Source of the DNA: Pezicula radicicola
Taxonomy: Eukaryota; Ascomycota; Leotiomycetes; Helotiales; Dermateaceae
Length of the DNA stretch: 64,000 nt
Assembly: GCA_003008705.1 (NCBI GenBank)
Contig: PDUO01000024.1
Span: 561,120-625,119, forward strand
Direction: 5' to 3'
Within the stretch, counting starts at the first letter, position 1. Every line of letters starts with the position of its first letter. Shown piece by piece: positions 1 to 13,600 of the stretch. The position numbers and the translations under genes are program-made. The notes under the pieces were generated by a model that ran no database searches, had not been told where the DNA came from, and worked only from the letters and a program-made list of their open reading frames with translations.

Positions 1-3000
1 GGGTGGAAACCTAGCTGGTCGCAGGATCTGGGAGGATGCGTGGGAGAGAGGAGGGGAGGATTGGGGTTAGAATGGTAGAATGGTGAAAAAGTTCAGGAGA
101 AGTCGCAGAGCCTCAAATGATATTACTACCAATTTCGCAAGACAGCTTGAGCCTGAGCTTGAGCTTTGAGCCTCAAAGGATCAAAGCCCGCGAGTCCCGT
201 GATCTCGCACTTCTTTCGCTCCCCCCCGTTTGTTGACTCTTGGCGCTTACACGTCTTCCACCACTCAGAGACGCGAAACCGCTTTTCAGTTTCTGCGTCG
301 CTGACCGGGCCGAGAAGATGGATCGCTTTTTCAAACATGCGCAAGCTCCCAAGGCCAGGGGACGGAAAAATCGGGGAAGATGAGCAGTAGTAGCAAGACT
401 CACGAAAAGAGGGATTTAAAAAAATAAAAATAAAACTGGAGATCCAGACCCGTGGGTGAGACGGCGGCCGAGATACTTTTACAGCGAATGACAAGCTTCC
501 GATCCCAAGCTGGCACAAGCTCTCCGCAATTAGAAATTCAGCTGAACGTGTCAGACCATCAAACATCATCAAAAGTCAAAGTAGAAAAGTTTCCTCAGGA
601 CAAGCGAATGATGAGTGGGCTGTCGCCGACCGACAGCTCCGTTGAAAAAGGGTACTATACGGTAGTGGGGGAAGCGGCAGCACAAGAATAATGGCGCGCT
701 GAGGGGTGAAAAGGATGAAGGTTGCGAGCGAGGGAGCGGGCCTTGCTGGTTTTGTTCGTACCTAGCCTTGTGGGCAGTAGTGTGGGCTGAACAAAGATTG
801 ATTTCTTGCATGAACCTAGGTGCAGTAGTTAAGTAACCCTTCTTTTTCCACCGTCTCTGACTCGTAAAGCTAGGGAGGCACTCAACGGTAGGCACAGGAC
901 ACGGCTGTGGGCGATGGGCATATCTCAAAAAAAAAAAAGTCGATTTCGTATTTATTGATCATCGTGTGTTGGCAGACATGGGAAATTCGTCCATAAGAAG
1001 GTGATTGTGCAGGATGTCGCTCTGGGAAATGCCATCTCATGTGTTCCAAGGTTGTGTTCACCATTATTCAAACATTAAGCTCAGCCTTCTTCCTTACTCG
1101 AGATGAGAAATGATGTCACGGGTCAGCGTAGGGCATTGAAAATAAACGGGAGACCTTCGAGACCTTTCCAAACTGGAATTTAAAGTTGAGAGGGGGGTCC
1201 TTGTTTGGTCGTCTGGCCCTTTTTAGGTAAAGGGCGGCTTTGTCTCGGGGGAAGATGGAGAACAAGAGGGCGTCTATTCAACGAATGGCAGCCTTCAAAG
1301 GAAATTGGGTGTTGGTGCGGCGTATGCGGCTCTTGGGAAGAGTGGACTGGGTCAATTCTTGTGTGGGCATCACTGTTATTAGTTATTACTATTCAATGGT
1401 CTGAGGTGGAGAGCAAACAGCGCGTTTAAGGAGCGGTGTGGTGGGTGGTGGTGTGTGGTGCCCGTCAAATCTTCCAGATATTAATGGGACGAAAAGTGAT
1501 GCATCAAGGCGCAACACACAACGCACAGCCTAGCAACGCAAGAACGGCAACGGGAATTGTGACTGACATTACGCCTATGTTGTTGCTTGCTTGCTTGCTT
1601 GTGCATCCAATGCATGTACGGTTAATCGCACTCCGCCAGAATCATGGCATGGCGACGGATTCTTGCGGTGCGAATAGCTACAAATGGTAGTCGGTGACAC
1701 GCAAGTGGAGGGTGGTGAGAAGTGGGATGCGGCACGGCTGACGGCATCATCTCGAGAGAACAGCATCTGGTGCATCTCGAAACTTGGAGTGCGACGACGG
1801 GAGGGGGATGCTCTTGAGAAATGCCTTGATAGGCTAAGACTATGCATGCGCATAATGCTTTCTGACCTTCCACAATTGTTCTTGTTCTACCACTTTCGTG
1901 CAGCAGCACCGCTACTGCTGCTGTAATGTACAGTACCTGCACGGCTCCGCCGCTAAGGCTTGGAGCTCAGCTCTGGTGGTGGCTTGTTGACCAGCCAGAC
2001 ACGCTCTGCAGCTGAATCGCTTTGCTTGCTTGCTCACGCGTTGTTTTGTTTGTTTTGGAAGTCGAGCAGACCGAAACATAGCAACCCGCCCAACCCAGAG
2101 CGCATTATTGTGCGCCATCTGGAACATCGACATTTCAGATATGTGGGAGATGAAGGCGGCTACTATTTGACCTCGTTGGCCATAGCTGCTGCCATCTGCT
2201 ATTTCCGTTCGGGAAGAATCCAAAGAATGACGACCAGGTCATCTCCCGCCGTCCAGGACTTCCAGGCGAATTGGCAATGTTGAAAAATGGAATTGATCTG
2301 TCTATAGCCCAGGCCCATCCTCCACCAGTTCCGTTGCCGCGAGACCTTCACTTCCCGTGCCTGCTGGCTTCCTTGTTCTCGTTTCTGGGAATGCACTCTA
2401 TCTGATTTGACGGATGGGCCCAGTCGGGATCGAGGGTCGCGCTTAATTCGCATGGCAACCGAGCAGCTAGGAAGTATTATTTACTTGACAACCCTGTCCT
2501 TACGTGAACCGAATTTTGAGAACTGAACCGCGTGGTCGCTCTGCTCTGTGTCCCTTTCATAATCTTAACCACGGGCGACTCGCTGCCAACCGAGAGAGCC
2601 ATTGGCCAATGAAAATCATTATTTAGACTTATATTCAAGTGCTACTGTAGGAGAATAATCCTGCTTTTCTGGCCCATGCATATGCTACTGTGATGCTGTG
2701 ATGCTGTGATGATGCAATTGTCAACAGTCGCGAAAAAGACGAGAGAGACGCGTCGGCCGTTGTTGACTTTTGACTTTCATCCCGAGTTTGACAAACTCCA
2801 GGTCTGCTGGCCCCAATTTGTTTTGGAAATCCTGGACAAAGGCCGCATGAGGGTCCCAAAGTTGTTTCCTTTTCCTTATTCTTTTGTGAACAGAGCAACG
2901 ATCTTCATGTGTTTGTGGAGAGGGCATGTTGCATTTTCTTATGCCCTGCACATAAAGTTGCAAAGGCCAAAGATGCCTGAGGAGGATCAGACAAGGAGAG

Positions 3001-4386
3001 GGCCTCTTGGCCGGTAGAAAGGTTGAGAACGAGGAAGCAGCTCCGAAGATGGAGAGACACACAGACAGACCACAGACGGCGAGGGTTTAACGATGCTCCA
3101 CGAACGGTCTATAATTGCGAGGCCATGTTCATATTCAACAATAGGGAACATCTACGGTGCAGAGGAGAAGCGACGAGCAGCACTGAGAGTACCGACCGTC
3201 CAACATGAACTGCCTATGAATCCCGTAGAATGACGATACCGTCGCTCAAAATAAACCTAATATGACCCTGTAGCGCTCTCTTCTCTTCTACTGTAAGCTG
3301 CAGAACCAAGGTAACAAACAAACTTACGTAGCCGCCAGAACAGCAGAAGAAGCTCCTAATGCTGCTTCCATGATGGCGGCGTCGAGTGCAGCTTGTCACA
3401 AAAATCAATGAATGCTCTGCCCACATCCTGGCGCATCCTTGCGTTTTCGCTCTGCCCTGAGCCCTTCCCTCCCCTCCAACCAGGATCCCAATTCGTCCGT
3501 TCAAACACCCTCCCAGGCCTCATCCCCGCTGCAGCTTTTAGTGTGTTCCACGGCGATTACAGCACGAAAGGCCTTGCTCAACTACTACTGTGCGAGTGCC
3601 TTGCTTGCCTTGCCTTGCCCTGCCTTGCCTTGCCTTGGTGGTGCTGGTGCTGGTGCTGGGTGCTGCTGCTACGGTACTGTACATACAGCTTCCTCCTCCT
3701 GACATCCTGTGCAAAATCGCCCTGACAACACAACCACCAACCGTTCCGCAGGTGGGCTCCACACCTCTGTCTCTTTTATCTTCATGCTTCCCCCGTCAGC
3801 TTTCTTCTTTTCCTCTCCTCCTCCATCCCTCATCCAGTTGAAGCATTAATCATTGGAAGGTCTCATCCCCACCTTCTTGTGTGCAATCTTCGACAGAGGT
3901 AGATAGGTCGACGACATCCAACCCAGTACCCATCCGGTATAGACGACACTCCTCGTCCACCGCCTACGGCCCAGACAAAGGAACAAACGCCGACCACCTA
4001 CGAAACTCTCTCGACGGATAAGCCACCCTTATTTCGTCTATCTCGTCTACTACGCACCCTTCGACCACGGGCATACCAACCACGACGATCCAGGTAGAGT
4101 CTCGATGTCTCCGGCATTCCAATAGCTCTCCTCATCACCACCTCAACTCGCCGACCGAGAGCAGACTCTCAGATCTCTTGAGCACGACAATCGCCAATTC
4201 CCAGCTGCTGTCGTCGCCCTCGGATCTCCCTCCATTTTTCTCTACATCTGCGTCCAAGTCCTCAATTGGGGCTATTTTTTCCCCCAGCGGTAGCAATTCC
4301 CTGCAGCGGAATAGCTCGACAGAAATAGATCAATTGATTGCACGAAAGACGGCACGGAGAAACTACTATCACTAAATCTTATCATT
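1..4386. other. long gene-free region upstream of cdc25
   Basis: No reading frame here shows a recognisable domain or a coherent exon chain; the open frames found overlap on both strands and look like chance. The stretch holds low-complexity DNA: TTGC units near 1585-1603, CCTTG units near 3600-3638 followed by GGTGCT units, and a strongly CT-rich tract from about 3770 to 4380 directly before the cdc25 start. Pyrimidine-rich DNA before the ATG is usual for filamentous fungal core promoters and 5' leaders. Part of this interval is probably the promoter and untranslated leader of cdc25. Confidence 0.5.
3600..3668. repeat. CCTTG and GGTGCT microsatellites
   Basis: About seven imperfect CCTTG units run from roughly 3601 to 3638, followed at once by three GGTGCT units and a short GCT run. 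They lie in the long upstream region of cdc25 and have no coding support. Confidence 0.8.
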
Positions 4387-6231
4387 ATGGAAGCTTCCTC
4401 GCCATTAGCCGCTATGCAGGCGCCTTCATTTATGTCAGGCTGGGGACGAACACACAGTGACATGTATACCTCACATCCGCACTCCCACCTCGGTGGTTCT
4501 GCGACTTTTGGCCCTGGAGCCTTCAACTTCAGAGATCTCAGCATGAAGCGGTCATCCTCGGATTACTTTACCATGAAGCCAGTACGAGGATCTTCGCCAA
4601 CCGCAAGCCTAGCTGCAGACCTCTCGCAGAATTTCCACATTGACCTGAGGTATTACTACTTTACTGCTGTGTTGCTCTACCCCGCTGACATTAAATCGCA
4701 GCAACAGCCCCCAGTTACCCACACCCCGCCGGTCACTGTTTACCTCGAATCTTTTTGGGACATTTGATGGTCGGGGTAAGGACGGTACATTTGGAAATTG
4801 CAAGGAAGGAAGTTGACAAAATATAGACTGCGTTACAACCCCTCCTCTACCATCGTCTTCTCCAGGACCTTTGAACGAACTCATGGATATTTCGCCGCTT
4901 CCACACAAGCAGCCCTTCCATGCAACACAAATCGAGATCCAATCGCCAACACCAGGGGCCACGCCAAACGGAGATGATGTTATGCAATCTTCTCCCCCCA
5001 GATCATATCTAGAGGCACCAAGACCTACAAATGGCGTTGAGTAAGCGATATTAGACATTTCGTGTGGGTCCTATAACTAATAGCATGCAGTCGTCGCAAG
5101 TCCATAATCCTTAGACCTTCCTTATCTCGTACCAAAGGCTACTCGTCAAATACATTACCAAAGAACCCTGAGCTTCCTCCCTTCCGCTTCGGTGCTGGAA
5201 GCAGTAAGCTGTCAACGTCAACGTCAATGTCACTGGGAGAGTGCTTTATGGAGTCACCGCCACAAGAAAGAAGACCTCAGTCTGCCAACAGCCCTTCTGT
5301 CTCCTCGATCATGGGCCCCCCTCGTGACCGGAGGCATGGCTATGGCAGCATGAACCGCAACTCGAGTGTCAATGGATCTCCGATTGGGCACACGAGAAGA
5401 CCTTCAAATAATCCATGGATCCGACCAAGGAAACAATTTCGCAGATCATTAAGCATGTTCGAAAACCCAGGGGACGTCGTGAAGGAGAAGCCTGAAGAGA
5501 GCACTTTGGCATCTGTGATGGACATCGATGAGGTTCCTCAACCGATACTTCCCCATTTTTTCCAGGAGGGTCAGCCAGATAGCATTCCCAGGATAAACAA
5601 AGAGACTCTACTTGAAATTCTAGATGGAAAGTACGACGAGAAGTATGATCAACGCATGCTCATTGACTGCCGTTTTGAGTACGAGTTCGAGGGAGGACAC
5701 ATTGATGGTGCCGTCAACTACAATGACAAAGAACTAATTAGCAGCCAACTCTTCGAGCAAAGTCTTCCGGGTAAGACTCTCTTGATCTTCCATTGCGAAT
5801 ACTCTGCTCATCGAGCACCCATGATGGCCCGACATGTGCGACAAGAAGATCGTTCTGCTAATGTGGAATATTACCCAAAGCTCACTTATCCAGAAGTCTA
5901 CATCCTGGACGGTGGGTACAGCAAGTTCTTTGCAGAACACCGTGAACGATGCTTTCCACAGGATTACGTTGAGATGGAGTCGAAAGAGCATGCTTTCACC
6001 TGTGAACGCGAAATGGGAAGATTACGACAGAATAGAACAAAACTCAGCCGAGCACAGACATTCGCCTTTGGACAAGGTCAAATGGATGACAGCCCTACAG
6101 CGCCGAACCGGACGAAATCTAATATAACCGGTAGCGATCTGGTCATGATGGGTATGAATAACAGTTCGCCAATGCAGGCATCTCCACTGGCACATGATCG
6201 AGGAAACACACGACGTATGGCTTCGTACTAA
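4387..6231 (+). CDS. cdc25: M-phase inducer phosphatase Cdc25
   Basis: This is the dual-specificity tyrosine phosphatase that activates the mitotic cyclin-dependent kinase at G2/M. Four exons join in phase: 4387-4649, 4702-4775, 4827-5040 and 5091-6231, giving 563 residues. The C-terminal half is a Cdc25-type rhodanese domain: it opens with LIDCRFEYEFEGGHIDGAVN, and the active-site loop HCEYSAHR has the family form HCx5R with its catalytic Cys at about residue 419. The N-terminal half is Ser/Pro-rich and disordered, with S/T-P sites such as QLPTPRRSLF, as expected for a segment regulated by phosphorylation. The start is the first ATG in frame after the CT-rich leader. The overall length is usual for fungal Cdc25. 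Nothing is broken; the three introns (50-52 nt) have standard borders. Confidence 0.95.
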
Positions 6232-9185
6232 TCTCTTTGCATCTTGGCATGGCGTTTGGCATTGATTGGAGTTTTTCTGGAGTTTTCTTGACTGGCATCA
6301 ACAAACCGGTCTTACATTTCAATCTACACATCATCGGTCGACTTCGACCCTTTTCTCAACACTCGCTACACTATTGGCGGGTGTTTGTCCTGCGTCTCCC
6401 TCCATCTTTGAAAGATTGATAGCTCGCGGATACCTTTTTATTTTGCTTCCTCTGGCGTACCGGCATGCATATAAAATTGCATTGGCATATTTTGAGTTAG
6501 CGCTCTTACGAGAGATCATACCTGATCTCCACTTCTTGGATTCAGGAATTCGGAAGAGTCATTCTTTTTACATACACCCTGGGCTCGCTGCCCAAAATCA
6601 CCAAACACACAAACAAAACCATAACAAACTACATACAACGAACGATCCCATATGAGAGATCACGATTCGCGCACACTAAACTTTTCCTTACGAACCCTGT
6701 TACCTGGTCATCGGTAAAGGTTCTTCTCTCATGCTCAGATATTGTCGAGCTACTCTACCACACTACATCACCACGCACAGAATACTACACCTTGTTCCTT
6801 ATACCACGTACCTCAAAAGCTCTTGGGCGGTCCGATTCGGCTTTGGGAAGTACTTAATAGATCACATTGTCTCTTCCTCTTTTTCAATTCATGGACTGTA
6901 TTGATTCAACCTTTACTCCCTCCTAATTCCACATGGACCTATTTTCGCTTCGGAAACCTCCTGCGCAGTTGCTTTGCTTTATTGTTTGCACCTCGTTCTG
7001 GGTTTCTTGTCTGCGCACATACCCTTCTACGTTTGCTTGATTCTGGAAGATAGAAAAAGTCATTCTAGGCTGGCGGAAGGGGAATATCCCATTTGGAAGA
7101 AGGACTGAGAGATACGGGCAGAGAGTTGAGCGAAAAGAGTTTTATACCTTGGGGGTTTTCTTTTTTCCTTTTTTATTACCAAACAAAGTGGGATTATCTT
7201 GTGAGAGTGTCGATGGAGTGCGGATTGGCAGGAATTCGGAAGATTGAGCTGAGGAGAGAGAAAAGCATGACATGGGCTACATGGCTGAACTACTTTGGAA
7301 CAAACCAAGAGGAGCTGAATGGGCTTGCATGCTAATGTTGAGATACTGAATTGAAACAAACCTTTACAATGCTTTTGCTGTGTCATCTTGCCTGGCCGTG
7401 CTGTGATGCAATGACTCTTAGGGAAACCGTGCCCTTCAATTCCATGAGGATAATTTCCACTGTGCAAAAAGCTCTATCCAAGCACAAATTCCCCTATTCA
7501 AAATACGTTACTTCGTACTCCGTATCTGAAGCCATTATCTGTCATCTGTGACCCTCCCTTTCAACCAGTCTCCCGATGCTGATGTTGATCTCGACTGCTG
7601 CTTTAGAAAGGCAAATTTCCTCATCGTCTAGGTGATAGATTTATATTACCTTTTCGTACTCCGTACAAATTTCTCGTTTTTTCTCGTCCTTGCGTCTCCG
7701 CAGCTCACTTCGGCGCCCCCGCATCTGACAGAAGAAAAAAATGGGAAAGGGAAAAAAGGAGGAAAAAACTGTCATACCGCCTCCTTTTTTTGGGGATTGT
7801 ATTTGTATGGTCTAATTTTAATGATTTGATGGATGATTTATTACCTTGGTCCTTGCATTGTATGCGTTGCCTCGTTAGTCGGCCGAGTGAGTCGAGACCT
7901 GGGCTTGGTTGCCTGGCGCTGGGTTGAGTGAGAGGGGGTGTTTGTGGATGTTTGTGGGTAGGGGGATTTTTTTTTTTTAGTTTGCTAGAGTTGTGGATGT
8001 TGTGGATTTGATATATTGTGGTTTTCTTTGGGTGGAGTTTACTCCGTAGTTTGTGGAGTGATGGGACTTATTATTTTTTCTATTTTTCTTTTGGGTGCGG
8101 GTGCGGGTGGAGGTTTGATGTTGACATATACTTTTGTACAAAGATTGTACCTTGCATTATTTAATCCGATTGTGCGGGTGTGTGCAGTATCTCATCGTAC
8201 AGTTCGTTGTACCGTATTACTTGCTTTTATGTAAGAGTAAGGGTTATGAAGGTACCTACGGAGGTACTACTAATGCGATTACTCACTTGTGCAGTTGTGG
8301 GGTCTTTTGTACGTAGGACGTCGTGTGCGGATTGTCGGTTGATGATGATGATGTGTGGCGTTGATCTTATGCGGTATCCTCGTGTTCGACGTGTAAGATT
8401 GATTGACGCCGACTGGTGGGAACTTTGTGTATTGGTTCTAGTATCTTACTGTAGTTGTTTTTAAAGCGGACGAGTGATGCTTTTGATGATCTGGGATTGG
8501 TTGTAGACTTTTGGTAAATAAGAGTTTGGGTGAGGGGTTGTCAGCTTGGGAGGAGTGATGTTGTACAGTATACGAAGTAAACGAGAAGAAGGGGGACGGA
8601 GGGAAAGGTTGACGAGGCTGTGTTTTTAAGGCTTTGGTGGGGAAGATAGGAGGGGTAATGATTGGTGTATTTGAAGTGGGATGGACGTGGCGCGTTGACG
8701 AGGCTGAGGATAATGGGTTACGCGCTTTTGCATGTTTTTTCGAGGCTGGTGAGGGGTTCGTGATTAACATCTTTCTTGCGCGACGACAAGGTTTGACTGT
8801 TTTATTGGCCGTTGGACTGTAATTTAGAGGGAAGGGGGTATTGAAGATACGCGTAGTGAACGTGGTATTGGGCTTTTTGTTTTTTTTGCCCGAGCGACGA
8901 GTAAATTGTACGGACAGCTGCAACGTGGAAGTTGGGGGGGCTTTGTTCTGCGACATCGATATTTCGTTCACACTCGACATCTGTTCGATTTCGTATTGGA
9001 CTTTGAGATCGGGATATACGAGGGCTGCCATTACGAATAGTCGATTTGCTCATCTTCGCAACACTGCACGCATCTCCAGACTTCTATCACAACATATCAA
9101 CACCCCTCCCTCGAACGCCAAATCCTCCCTTACGTTCTAACTCCACACCCCTCAACATACAAGCAAAGGAGGAAAGAAAAGAACA
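6232..9185. other. intergenic region between cdc25 and SLD5
   Basis: No supported gene. The first several hundred bases are probably cdc25 3' UTR. The remainder is T/G-rich with homopolymer runs (for example a T run near 7967-7978) and several copies of the words TACTCCGTA and GTACTCCGTAC near 7512, 7655 and 8040. A 197-codon minus-strand open frame at 8438-9031 was considered and rejected. Confidence 0.5.
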
Positions 9186-10622
9186 ATGGAAGGAGGAGAA
9201 ATGGATATAGACGATATCTTAGCTGATGCTGAAAGAGGCGCTTTAGCGCACCACGAAGCGCAGAATCGGGATCCGTTTTCGAATGATTATCGGGCTGGTG
9301 GGTTTGGGGATGATGCGAATGGGGATACACCTCAGGAGGATTTGAGGGCTCTTACTAGGGCTTGGGTTAATGAGCGAGGGGCGCCTGAGGTTTTGGGGTG
9401 AGTGGTTTTCCCTTTTTGGGTTCTTTTGATTGGGTGGTTTGTTTGCTAGGCTTGAGGTGGGAGGCTGGCAGGGAGGAGAATGTATAAGGGGAATTGTTCA
9501 TTTCCCGTTAATTCCAAGCGTGTCTTCGGTGTTTTGGTCATAGCGAAGGAGAGGAGCGAGGAGTGAGTATGAGAGGTGGTGAAACATAGGAAGATTGCTA
9601 CGTTGGTGTGAGTAAAGGAATTCATTACTGACAGTCTTCGGCGTAAAATAGGTGGCCTGAAAATAACTTAATAGAACGAGTCTCGGAACGTATCAAGAGG
9701 CAGATTGAGAAGGTCGAGGAGATGACGGGTGATATGGATCCGAAGACGAATTTTGGGTTGATTGTTGTGCAGACTGAGTTGGAGAGGTGGAAGTATCTTG
9801 TTAGGGGTTTCTTGAGGGCGAGGTTAGCCAAGGTTCGTGAAGTGGACTTTCTTTGGTTATTTTCTTTGCGTCTTTTTTTTGGGCTTGGTGTTGGTATTGA
9901 CATGTGTTGGATCTATGTTCGTTCTTCCCATTTGTTTGGGGAAGCATATCTTTCCTTGGCTCCGTTCTCCTCTTGACCTCACAGAAAGCCAAGAAAGCCT
10001 CCTACGCTTCCTACGCTTCTCACGCTTCTCTTCCCCTTCCTATTCTGCTCGATTCTTCTCTCCTCTTTCCCCATATTCCCAGCAAACATTCCATTGCTAA
10101 CAATCCCTCCACAGATCGACAAACACACCCTCCACTACCTTTCCACACCATCCTTAACCTCCCGTCTAAGTCCCGCAGAACTCTCGTACGCTACACGACA
10201 CCAAGCACTACTACACCAACATTACCTCTCAAGTTTCCTAGGTGGCTTCCCTCCGAATCTGCAAAATTTGAATGATACTGCTGGGTTCGTGTCTCTTTAC
10301 CTTCCCACACATTTCCCTTTGTTCTCCAACTCTCCAACCCTTCTCATGTCCAGCACTATTTGAATTTGGAGGGTTTGAGGTTGAAAAACATTATGAAATA
10401 ATTATACTGATTGGCTTTTTGGGGAACAGTGGAATAAGTATGATTGGAGGACCAGAAGAAGATGGCGGTGTACTTGTCCGAGGGACTGGCGAGAGTTATG
10501 TTTATGAAGCGAGGGGAAGGGATAGAGATGGTGGGGTGGAGGTTGAGAGGGGGGAGGTGGTTGTTGCTAGGTGGGGAGATGTGAGGGAGGGTGTGGTTGG
10601 GGGTGAGTTGGAGTTGGTTTGA
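9186..10622 (+). CDS. SLD5: GINS complex subunit Sld5
   Basis: Sld5 is one of the four GINS subunits; with Mcm2-7 and Cdc45 it forms the replicative CMG helicase in the nucleus. Four exons join in phase: 9186-9397, 9652-9832, 10115-10284 and 10430-10622, giving 251 residues. The start [20 protein letters not shown] resembles the acidic Sld5 N-terminus, and the next block ([20 protein letters not shown]) is the characteristic RALxxAWxNERxAPELL-like signature of the family. The helical A domain follows ([20 protein letters not shown]), and the last exon encodes the small beta-rich B domain ending in GELELV. The introns of 254, 282 and 145 nt are long for this window, but they have standard borders. 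The stop is TGA. The length matches usual fungal Sld5 (about 220-270). Confidence 0.93.
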
Positions 10623-13600
10623 GATGGATGTGGTAAGTCTTGAGGACTGGTGTGGGTTGGAAGGTTTGGGTGGTATGGTTGGCGATAGGCGTTTGGAGTT
10701 GGTATAGATTTAAAGGATGGGAGCATTGAGGGGATGGCTGATGATACGCATGGCTTATATGAACTCGAAGGGGATATTTGACGTGCTTGGATAGATATAA
10801 ATTCTATCTTGGCTACAACATTCTCTTTATCTTCGAAGTATAGCGTATGGTATAGATGATCTGAAGTCACAATGCAACACATGTATTTTTACAAAAAAAC
10901 AAAAGTTCTCATTCTCCGTGTCTTCAACCGGACTATGCAAAGATGCTAAATAGCATAGCTTTCTCTTCTTTTCCATACATCTTTAATTAGACTAGGTGTC
11001 TAGATCTATCCACCCTTATGAAGCGTATTACACTCTCATCATTCTAACCTTGTATAATATCCAATGAACAGTCCCCGCAAACCAGTTGGAATTTCGCTCC
11101 TCATTCTCCTACGAGACCCTCTCTTCAAAAAAAGAAACAAGAAAGAAAGAAAAAACAAACAGACATCTAGACTTGATAGAGCAAAACTGGAAAATCTCAG
11201 GCTTTCCCTTCAATTCTAAGATTTAAGAAGAAAGTAGATAGATTAATGTTATTGTCATTTTTAGAACTGTTGTTATATTATTTAGTTTAAAAAAAACGAC
11301 TTTCGAGACTTTGAGTTGTGGATGTGGAAGTGGAAGTGGTTTAGGTTGGGTTGGTGATGTATTAAAGGGATTATGTCTTAGGGCTATAAGGGATATATAA
11401 AAGGAATTAAATTTAGTCTGGACTTGACAAGTCCTAGATTGAATTTCTAGTATATCTGATTTGCTATGGGCTTTTCCTGCTCTCAAGGGGGAGATATTAC
11501 TACCAGCTAGTTAAAGCATTATATCTTTTTTAAAATAAAATATATAGCTGCTACAAAACATATACTTCCTAATAATCCTAAGGGAGGAGAAGAGAAAACT
11601 GTAAATTAGCAAACCTCTTGTATAGCAAGACCGTATTAGAAAACAACCAAGGATAGTCTCATGTGTGGTGGTATTGCTTCTCGGATCAAACCCAAGGACG
11701 ATGGAGTGTTAGCCTAAAATACCTCGCCCGTTGGGACTGGGCTGAAGTTTAATTGCTATATCGAATGACAGAATCGTTTCTACCGCTACTTAAAACTACT
11801 CCAAGTACACTAAGGCTAACAACGCGCTGCCTAGTCCCTGGCTATCTACAGACTCCCCTTTAGATCAAATACGAGTCTCGCAAGTAGTAGGGAAGTCAAT
11901 TTTCAAGATTTTACTTTCCTAGATCTAAGAATAAGAAGGAAATTAAGGGAAGTGTGTTATTGTTATTTCATCTCCTGTTGTTAAGTTGGTCTTAAATTTT
12001 CTTTTCTATTAGGTAGGGGGGAGTAATTTTGTTGGGGTTTGTATTATCGGCGCGACTATGTTCGTTGTTAATAAATATTTCCGATACTATTTAACTCGCT
12101 GGTCAAGTTCTGCTACTGCTACTGCTACTGCTGCTACTTGTGTAGATGATGATGCGTGATTGGGCGAAAGTGCATGCCACTTGCACTGTTTCTTAGTGAT
12201 AATCTTTCTCTTACTCTTGCTCTTGCTCTTGCTAGTTTCGCAGGTTTTGGCGAGTAATGCTTCCCTTGAAGGATGATCCAAATGGTTCAATGCTTATCCT
12301 TGCTATAATGTGGGGTCAAGAGTGTATTTAATATATAGGAGTAATTGGGGTTGATACGGGTGATGCGGATTTATGGCTTCTGTAAGCCTGGTTAGGAGAG
12401 GTTGGGTAGTGAGTGGTACTGTACAAAACTCTAGTAAGGGAGATTAAGTTGCATAATAGGATTCAAATCCAGATTAAGGAAATCACCGGCAAAATTTTAT
12501 AATTTTGCCCTCGGAAGAAGGAAGAAGCGCAGAGGCAATGAAGTGCTAAAATAAAGTGGTACCTCGGTTAAAAATAGTTTGTATTCAAGTACAAGGATTT
12601 GAATATTAGAGTTAAAGAAGATAGCAACCACGTCAGCTCTAAGCTCGACAAATTCTCAGATTGAGCGCAGCAGTTTCATGAGATTAAGAGGGAATCTTTA
12701 GTTGTGGTGAGAGATAAGGAAGTGGCATGTCCTCCTAAGTAGGTTGCCGAGGTATATAGTGTACCATTTGCTAGGTACTCTGATCCCAGTCCTGGCCGAC
12801 ATAGAAGATGATATGCCCCCGTTTGTACTCAAACTCAAGCCACTATTACAAATCTTTTTCAAACACTCACTCACTCAATGGATACGAGGGCGAAACTTCA
12901 TATAACTGAAACATATAGCACTCCTATTAACAATATATTCTCAAACGACAAATGTAGAAATGTACTAGAATAGTTATTCTGCAGCATTTTTATTACTTTA
13001 ATTCTAAATTAAGGAGTTAAACCGTTTTTTGTTACTTGCATTTCTGTTGTCAACAGCTTATTAAAAACAAGCCTACAGCTTTTAGTCTCTGAAAGTGGTC
13101 GCTTAGATGCCTCGCTTACATAAACTTCTGCTTCGCTGTCTGGGATTTCCTTTCGAGTATTAGGGGAAGAATCATCATAGAGTTCACCTTCTGCCTTGCT
13201 GTTCGCAACCTCACGTTCAGGTGCATAGTACTTTGCTACTTGGGATTACTACATTCTCGGGATCCTTTTTCGAGTATCTAAAGAGATATATAGCACTTTG
13301 AATCTTGTCGCTTGATTTGCTTACCTCGATAATCTACAACTAGATTTATGTCTCTACGACTATAGCTCCACACAGTAGAGTGGTAAAAGTTGTGCTATTG
13401 CTTCCCTAAAAATAAATATACTTAAGGAGCAAGAGTACGAGTATGTATCTAAAAACATTATATCTCAACCCTACTATAAACTCCTAATAAGTTCCAGCCG
13501 AGTCTAAAATGCTAATTCATAAAAACGTAAAGGAATAGGTTATCTGGATGTAGTTTACCGTTGTAGATATACGCGTTACATTAGTGACATATTCAAGCAT

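Noticed and set aside
126..572. 148-codon minus-strand open frame at the window start
   Set aside because: Overlaps open frames on both strands, repetitive end (alternating Gln/Ala) and no recognisable domain.
8438..9031. 197-codon minus-strand open frame upstream of SLD5
   Set aside because: Low-complexity Thr/Pro/Ser/Lys composition, no domain, and one frame of this length is expected by chance in 64 kb at this base composition.
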